Shown piece by piece: positions 58,925-64,000 of a DNA stretch of 64,000 nt; positions within the stretch are counted from its first letter, which is position 1, and each line of letters starts with the position of its first letter. A model generated the notes under the pieces. It saw nothing but the letters and a program-made list of their open reading frames with translations, was not told the DNA's origin and ran no database searches. Position numbers and translations under genes: made by a program. Origin of the DNA: Paenibacillus sp. FSL A5-0031 (GTDB lineage Bacteria > Bacillota > Bacilli > Paenibacillales > Paenibacillaceae); assembly GCF_001956295.1 (NCBI RefSeq), contig NZ_MRTD01000018.1, forward strand, positions 62,001 through 126,000. The letters run 5' to 3'.

Positions 58925-60253
58925 ATGAAACAGCGGTTGCTTATTTTGGCTTTAGGAATGTTAATGGTGTTCACTGCGGCATGCTCAGGTGGTACGGGCA
59001 GTGGAGGATCAAGCAATGAAAAAGAGAAAAACGGAAATGAGTCAAGTGAAGCAAAACAAGTAGAACTGCGCATTATGTGGTGGGGAGATCAAAAGAGGGC
59101 GGATATTACAAACGAGGCGTTGAAAATTTTCCAAGAGAAAAACCCATCCATTAAGGTTGTTGGCGAGTTTGCCCCATCCACTGGCTATTTCGATAAGCTT
59201 AATACGCAGCTTGCTTCCGGCACAGCGCCAGACATTTTTTTCTTAGGAGGAAATGTGGTCGATTATGCGAATAAGGAAGTGCTTCTAGATCTTTCTCCAT
59301 ACGTGGATAAAGAGCTTAATTTAAGCGATATGGATCAATCGATGATTCAATACGGCACGATCGGCGGCAAGCTTCTTCATATTTCTGCTGGTGCTAATGC
59401 ACGCGGAGTCGTTGTGAATAAGACGATGTTCGAGAAAGCGGGCCTTCCCGTTCCTGAGGATGGTTGGAATTGGGAAGACTTTGCACGAATCAGCAAAGAG
59501 ATCTCGGACAAACTGGGCAGCGGTGTCTATGGTACTTACAACATGTCCATTGATGGAATGGATATCGGCCTGAAGCAGCAAGGTAAACAGCTTTATGATA
59601 TGGATAAAGGGACGCTGGGCTTCGAAGAGGCTGACGTGTTAAAATGGTTCCAATATTGGGATGAAACGATGAAAGCCGGCGGTGTTGTCCCTTCCGAGCT
59701 GCAAGTATCCAATCCTCCCGGCGATACAAGTAAGTCATTAGTTGTCACAGGAAAAGTAGCGATGAGCTTAATTCCGTCCAATCAATTGGCAGCATTGCAA
59801 GGACTTACGCAAGATGAGCTGATTATGGTACAGCTGCCGCGCGGCGAGAAGGGAACAGGCGTAGTATTCGAGTCAAGCCAAGGTTTGTCGGGTTATGCCA
59901 AGACCAAACATCCAAACGAGGTAGCGACGTTGTTGAGTTTCTTCATTAATGATCCCGATGTTGCTAAATTGTTAGGCAATGATCGCGGTGTACCAGTGGT
60001 TGCGGCTAACCGCAAGCTTCTTGAAACTAGCGCAAACAGCGTAGAGAAAATAGTTTATGACTACACGAGCCGCGTTTCAGAAGCGACAAACAAGGAGCCG
60101 TTTGCGGTCAGCTACAATCCTCCGGGCTTCTCTGAATATTCCAAGCTTGCCGAATCGACGATGTATGAAATTGGTTTCGGACGCAAGAGCGTAGAAGTGG
60201 CTGTTAAGGACTTTTATAATGGCACTCTGAAAATATTCAAAAACAATCAATAG
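58925..60253 (+). CDS. Sugar ABC transporter substrate-binding lipoprotein, locus III
   Basis: 442 residues, lipobox FTAAC near residue 20, a Gly/Ser/Glu linker, then the family-1 binding fold (LRIMWWGDQKRADITNEALK, GTAPDIFFLGGNVVDYANK). ATG 7 bases after GGGGGA; an upstream TTG overlaps that site. It has its own promoter region with a cre site, so it can be made at higher levels than the permeases. Confidence 0.94.
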   Translation: MKQRLLILALGMLMVFTAACSGGTGSGGSSNEKEKNGNESSEAKQVELRIMWWGDQKRADITNEALKIFQEKNPSIKVVGEFAPSTGYFDKLNTQLASGTAPDIFFLGGNVVDYANKEVLLDLSPYVDKELNLSDMDQSMIQYGTIGGKLLHISAGANARGVVVNKTMFEKAGLPVPEDGWNWEDFARISKEISDKLGSGVYGTYNMSIDGMDIGLKQQGKQLYDMDKGTLGFEEADVLKWFQYWDETMKAGGVVPSELQVSNPPGDTSKSLVVTGKVAMSLIPSNQLAALQGLTQDELIMVQLPRGEKGTGVVFESSQGLSGYAKTKHPNEVATLLSFFINDPDVAKLLGNDRGVPVVAANRKLLETSANSVEKIVYDYTSRVSEATNKEPFAVSYNPPGFSEYSKLAESTMYEIGFGRKSVEVAVKDFYNGTLKIFKNNQ

Positions 60254-60288
60254 TTTCCTGTGAGTTGGGATTAGCAATGCATGAATAG

Positions 60289-60316
60289 ACAGGCTGCCTC
60301 GCGGCAGTCTGTTTTA
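60289..60316 (+). terminator. Terminator after the locus III binding-protein gene
   Basis: ACAGGCTGCC/GGCAGTCTGT (one G-T pair) with a TCGC loop, then TTTTAC. The short T-run may allow read-through into the glycosidase gene 47 bases on. Confidence 0.75.
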
Positions 60317-60362
60317 CATTTAGTCGAGAAAGCATTTAAATCGGAAAAGCGAGGCGATTAGG

Positions 60363-62015
60363 ATGAGCGAATCATTGCTGAAGCAGCTTCGAGAGCTGTC
60401 TATAGATGAGAAGATTGGCGAGTTGAAGATTCCATCTCATAAAAATAGCCTTGAGGAATGGAAGCAATCCGGAATACGTTTTACTACACGTTCAGGCAAG
60501 CTTGAGCAGGTCTATTATGCAGCAGTGCGCAAACTGCTTGATTGTATTGTTCCAACGGGCGGCGAAGAGCCGATTTTGCAAGAAGGAGGAATCTATCTCG
60601 GCTGTTGGCTGGAAAGTACAGGAACGATTAATGCTGAGCTGCTTTCTCGCTTTATACCTTCCGTATCGGATGCAACTTTCCGCTCGTTTGCCGTGCACCA
60701 GCGTGAGGATGGTTTGTTGCCCTATAAAGTAACGGAGCATGGTCCTGCATTTCGGCAGATTCAGCTGGTGACGCCGCTTGCACGCAGTATATGGAACCAC
60801 TATAAGCTGAATCAAGCGGGGAAGCCGTTTTTGCAAACGATGTATACTGCGATGGCAAGCTACGATGAGTGGCTGGTTCAATACCGAAATACCCGTGGAA
60901 CAGGTTGTGTAGAGGCATTCAGTACTTTTGATACGGGGCATGATCTTTCACCGCGGTTCTGGCATGTCCCTGACACCCCTCATCTTAATGATGCAGCGCA
61001 AATGAATCCTGATTCACCGATATTACCTTTTTTGGCGCCGGATTTAACCGCAAATGTGTATTGTCAACGTCTTTACTTGGCTCGTATTGCAGAAGAGCTT
61101 GGGCTTCCTAGCAAGCAGCACTGGCTAGCGAAAGCCGAAGAGAGCTTAACGAGCTTGTATCGTTATTGCTTTGATGAAGAGGATCATTTCTTCTATGATC
61201 GAGACCGAAACGACGAGCTAGTGCGAGTACAATCGGATGTGCTGCTGCGCGTAATGGCATGCGAAGTAGGGGATCAGGCTTTTTTTGATACGATGCTCAG
61301 ACGTTATTTATTGAATACAAGCAAATTTTTTGCCAAATATCCATTTACTTCGATGGCTATGGACGATCCGCGCTTTGATCCGTTCTCTAGCTACAATAGC
61401 TGGGGAGGCGCATCGAACTTCCTTAGCTTGATTCGCGCACCTCATGCTTTCGAGCATCATGGACGTCACGTTGAACTCACTTGGGTGATGTACCCGATCT
61501 TAGCTTCATTTACCAAAGCAACCCGCTTTGCGCAGGCGGTTAGCCCGTGGACGGGAGACGAGGGATTTACTGAGGCGTATTCTCCATCGATATTGTGCCT
61601 GTTAGATTATGTAGAGCGTTTATGCGGTATTTTGCCTAGACCAGACGGCGAACTATGGTTTACGGGACTTGTACCCTACAATATGGATCATGGAGAAGAG
61701 ATTACTGGTGAGACAGGCTACAGCCGAATCGTGGATGGTGTTACCTATGAACTGTTAAATTTGCAGACGGGGTCGGAGTTGTATCGGAATGGAGAAAGCT
61801 TCATCCGTTTTCCAAGCGGCATTCGCGTGATTACCGATCGTGAGGGTCAATTGAAGGGGATCATTGGTATGAGTGTGCGTGAGATTCAGGGTGCAATGAT
61901 TTATAATAATCAAGAGATTCCTTTTCATGTGAAAGGCAATGAGTATTTGGCCTATGAGAACGGCAAGTTTAGTGTGGAGCGTGCAATTGGCTTCGTAAAT
62001 CCAACTTACCGTTAA
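60363..62015 (+). CDS. Cytoplasmic (alpha/alpha)6-barrel glycosidase-like protein, locus III
   Basis: 550 residues, no signal peptide. Seen: FRSFAVHQREDGLLPYKVTE, SIWNHYKLNQ, a central FDTGHDLSPRFWHVPD loop (candidate catalytic/binding region), FTSMAMDDPRFDPFSSYNSW, GGASNFLSLIRAPHAFEHHG and HVELTWVMYPIL. The helical repeat pattern is that of the MGH1/trehalase-like superfamily, though it is only distantly like the locus II enzyme. The C-terminal 80 residues are beta-rich. Probably processes the sugar imported by the neighbouring transporter; activity unproven. Confidence 0.75.
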   Translation: MSESLLKQLRELSIDEKIGELKIPSHKNSLEEWKQSGIRFTTRSGKLEQVYYAAVRKLLDCIVPTGGEEPILQEGGIYLGCWLESTGTINAELLSRFIPSVSDATFRSFAVHQREDGLLPYKVTEHGPAFRQIQLVTPLARSIWNHYKLNQAGKPFLQTMYTAMASYDEWLVQYRNTRGTGCVEAFSTFDTGHDLSPRFWHVPDTPHLNDAAQMNPDSPILPFLAPDLTANVYCQRLYLARIAEELGLPSKQHWLAKAEESLTSLYRYCFDEEDHFFYDRDRNDELVRVQSDVLLRVMACEVGDQAFFDTMLRRYLLNTSKFFAKYPFTSMAMDDPRFDPFSSYNSWGGASNFLSLIRAPHAFEHHGRHVELTWVMYPILASFTKATRFAQAVSPWTGDEGFTEAYSPSILCLLDYVERLCGILPRPDGELWFTGLVPYNMDHGEEITGETGYSRIVDGVTYELLNLQTGSELYRNGESFIRFPSGIRVITDREGQLKGIIGMSVREIQGAMIYNNQEIPFHVKGNEYLAYENGKFSVERAIGFVNPTYR

Positions 62016-62060
62016 TTGCGGGGTTGAAAAGTGATTGTTGAGGTTCATTGTGCAACAAAG

Positions 62061-62099
62061 AACAAGCCTTGAACCCGATTGGGCTCAAGGCTTGTTTTG
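62061..62099. terminator. Bidirectional terminator
   Basis: 16-base arms (AACAAGCCTTGAACCC pairing with GGGCTCAAGGCTTGTT, one mismatch) with a GATT loop and T-rich tail, between two converging genes. Confidence 0.9.
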
Positions 62100-63281
62100 T
62101 TATTGAGGCAGCTGTGACAGACGACGTTCCCTTATCAGCACGATAGACATAATCGTTATTGAAATAGAGACTAGCGCAATTGGAATGACGAATATGGATG
62201 GATCGTACCCTTCGATAAATAATGGTAACAAATATCCGATTAATGATGCCGTTAGTGAAATGAAAACGTACAAGCTAGCGCCGAATCCGGTCCGGCCTGC
62301 GAACATGCGCTGCACATACCCCATCGCTACTCCGTACAAGATGGATACAAAAAAAGAATAAATCGGCTGAATGAGGAAAAAAACGATTAATGGCGAGTGC
62401 AGGGCATAAATCGTATAAGTAATAAGCGCCCCAAAGCCGCCGATTAAAATAATTATTTTGCTGCCGTATTTCGCCGCCCAATACCCGGCGATGGTCATGA
62501 ACAACAGCTCGAATACGGCTTGGGAGCTCCAAATATATGACATATATTCCGGCTTGCCGAACAACGTTTTTACAACAAGCGGCAAATACAATCCGCGAAT
62601 GGCATCTGCGCATGCAAGCAGCAGCAGAGCGATTAACATAATGAGGGAAAAAGGCTCACTCGCCCCCATATTAGCTTGTTTTTTCTCTTCAGAGTGTTCC
62701 CGGTAGAACAACAGCAGGATAACGAGCATAGCGTAACCTGCAAAATTGCCCCATAATACACCTTGAAACGTAGCAATCAAATACAAATTCGCTCCTGCCA
62801 GCAAACCGCAAAAAAAACCAACACTGTACCCTGCGCGCAGCCAAATTTGTGCCATCTCCACAATATCCCCGGCAAGTCTAGCAAAATGATTCCGAGATAT
62901 AGCGAACAATTGTCCCATAATGAGTCCGGACGGAGCGCTCACAACACACATGCCGATCAGTGCCTGGACATAACCTTCTGCGTTCATGTAAATGAACAAA
63001 CCGACGAGACATAACAAAGCAGCGACAATGACCAGTCTTTTTCTGCTGCGCAGCTTATCGCTTAACAGTCCAACTGTAATCGTAGTTCCCATATTGAGCA
63101 GCAGCGACACAACGAAGATCGATACAACTTCATTCTTTGAAAGCCCGATGCTCTCACTTAAATAAATTGCATTCATCGGTGCTAGAATGCCCATGCCGAT
63201 GCCATAACAAAATAAGGTGAAAAGCATCCTGCCTGCACCATCCACTTGCAAAAAACGTTTCATATCTGCGGCAATACGCAT
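62100..63281 (-). CDS. MFS transporter, SetA-like sugar efflux family
   Basis: 393 residues, about 12 hydrophobic segments. Motif-A-like GLLSDKLRSRKRL after helix 2 and overall resemblance to the SetA/SetB sugar efflux group (MNAIYLSESIGLSKNEVV). The start is uncertain: the frame is open to a TTG at 63317, but the ATG preceded by GGAGCAGG is preferred. The neighbouring cytoplasmic glycosidase makes a sugar-related role plausible. Confidence 0.8.
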   Translation of the reverse strand: MRIAADMKRFLQVDGAGRMLFTLFCYGIGMGILAPMNAIYLSESIGLSKNEVVSIFVVSLLLNMGTTITVGLLSDKLRSRKRLVIVAALLCLVGLFIYMNAEGYVQALIGMCVVSAPSGLIMGQLFAISRNHFARLAGDIVEMAQIWLRAGYSVGFFCGLLAGANLYLIATFQGVLWGNFAGYAMLVILLLFYREHSEEKKQANMGASEPFSLIMLIALLLLACADAIRGLYLPLVVKTLFGKPEYMSYIWSSQAVFELLFMTIAGYWAAKYGSKIIILIGGFGALITYTIYALHSPLIVFFLIQPIYSFFVSILYGVAMGYVQRMFAGRTGFGASLYVFISLTASLIGYLLPLFIEGYDPSIFVIPIALVSISITIMSIVLIRERRLSQLPQ

Positions 63282-63463
63282 CTTCAACCTGCTCCATTCT
63301 CCTCGTGATCTTGCCAAATTCTAACAAAGTGTAGCTCACTTTTCTCTTGTTGTCTAGAAGAAAACAGTGGCTTTATACAGAGACAAGAGCCAATAGTTGG
63401 AGATATTAGTAAATGAAATCGTAACCCCTTGCTGATCAGGGCATTAAAATGAATACTTTTCTG

Positions 63464-63482
63464 TAACAAAACACCTTTGTTA
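63464..63482. promoter_or_regulatory. Inverted repeat upstream of the FAD gene
   Basis: TAACAAA-ACACC-TTTGTTA, perfect 7-bp arms, about 35 bases before the start codon. Operator or leader hairpin. The remainder of the 235-base gap shows nothing else clear. Confidence 0.45.
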
Positions 63483-63516
63483 TTTGTCATATAAGCAAAA
63501 ACTTGAGGTGATCATT

Positions 63517-64000
63517 ATGATTGAGCTCAAAACAGCCTATGACGCAGTCATTATTGGCGGAGGTTTGTCTGGTCTGACAGCTTCTATTTATTTGGCTAAA
63601 GCAGGATTACGTGTGCTGCTAGTCGAAAAGTCCAATCGATTGGGCGGTCGAGCGTTAACGGTGAAAAAGAAAGGAGCGTATCTCAACCTGGGTGTGCATG
63701 CTTTCTATCAGGATGGGGTAGGCGAGGAAGTGCTAAAAGAGCTTGATCTCAAGCTAAAAGGTGCCAATCCACCACCATCAGTGGCCGCAATATGGAACAA
63801 TAAAGTGTTTCCTTTACCAACTGGACCCGTTCAATTGATGACATCTAAATTGTTCTCGTTTACCGGGAAAATAGAGCTAGCACGGTTTATGATGAAATTA
63901 GCTAAAATCGATACAACGAAACTCGAAAGGGTAACATTCCGAGAATGGGCTGAAAAGGAAGTTCAAGATCCGATGATTAGGCATGTTATTTATTCGATTT
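63517..64000 (+). CDS. Phytoene desaturase/amine-oxidase-like FAD enzyme, 3' end cut by window edge
   Basis: 161 residues visible. N-terminal dinucleotide-binding fold VIIGGGLSGLTASIYLAKAG, then VEKSNRLGGRA, the GG-R motif of phytoene desaturases, protoporphyrinogen oxidases and amine oxidases. GAGGTGATC lies just before the ATG. The catalytic part is outside the window, so the substrate (carotenoid, amine or other) cannot be told. Confidence 0.88.
   Translation, partial: MIELKTAYDAVIIGGGLSGLTASIYLAKAGLRVLLVEKSNRLGGRALTVKKKGAYLNLGVHAFYQDGVGEEVLKELDLKLKGANPPPSVAAIWNNKVFPLPTGPVQLMTSKLFSFTGKIELARFMMKLAKIDTTKLERVTFREWAEKEVQDPMIRHVIYSI

Overview
The window looks like a chromosomal segment of a spore-forming, soil-type Paenibacillaceae bacterium (Paenibacillus or a close relative). 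This is inferred from a complete GerA-type germinant receptor operon, an exosporium-type collagen-like protein, an S-layer-homology (SLH) anchor protein, CcpA-type cre sites, strong AGGAGG-type ribosome binding sites with frequent GTG/TTG starts, and three YesM/YesN two-component systems each wired to a sugar ABC transporter. No rRNA, tRNA, CRISPR array, insertion sequence or phage gene was recognised.

Layout. 1-1987: two FecCD-type permeases of an iron-siderophore importer, the first truncated by the window edge. 2090-5027: a vitamin-B6 neighbourhood (MocR/PdxR-type regulator, YggS-type PLP homeostasis protein, PNPOx-fold protein). 5250-8965: small regulatory units (TetR + SRPBCC with duplicated operators, a glyoxalase remnant, MarR divergent to an SDR, DoxX). 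8974-10910: ABC exporter with a YtrA-type GntR regulator. 10911-13009: a sparse region, then a BclA-like collagen protein.

13198-26785 is carbohydrate locus I: histidine kinase, response regulator, lipoprotein, two permeases, a small signal-peptide ORF, then a 1885-residue secreted glycosidase carrying both a cohesin and a C-terminal dockerin, followed by a cohesin + 3xSLH surface anchor. This is the most striking part of the window: a compact two-gene candidate for a cell-surface cohesin-dockerin complex, outside the classical clostridial cellulosome setting.

27000-45593 is locus II: AraC regulator divergent to a FAD-dependent oxidoreductase, an (alpha/alpha)6-barrel glycosidase, kinase/regulator, lipoprotein, two permeases, a GH2 beta-galactosidase, an SDR, and a pair of proteins related to the two subunits of glycine decarboxylase (GcvPA/GcvPB). 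The pair keeps the PLP lysine but has lost other hallmark motifs and has no gcvT or gcvH nearby, so it probably has a different reaction. 45724-49099 holds an autoregulated MFS pump with TetR and an Rrf2-type regulator with a matching operator in front of a quinone-reductase-like gene. 49205-53302 is the germinant receptor operon in the order A-C-D-B. 53560-62015 is locus III: kinase, regulator, two permeases, lipoprotein, cytoplasmic glycosidase. A SetA-like MFS gene and the start of a phytoene-desaturase-like FAD gene close the window.

How it works together (inference): each carbohydrate locus senses a glycan through a YesM-type kinase, switches on a binding-protein importer through its AraC-type regulator, and processes the sugar with its own hydrolases. 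None of the three importers has an ATPase gene here, so a shared MsmX/UgpC-type ATPase elsewhere is expected. CcpA control is indicated by cre-like sites ahead of loci II and III.
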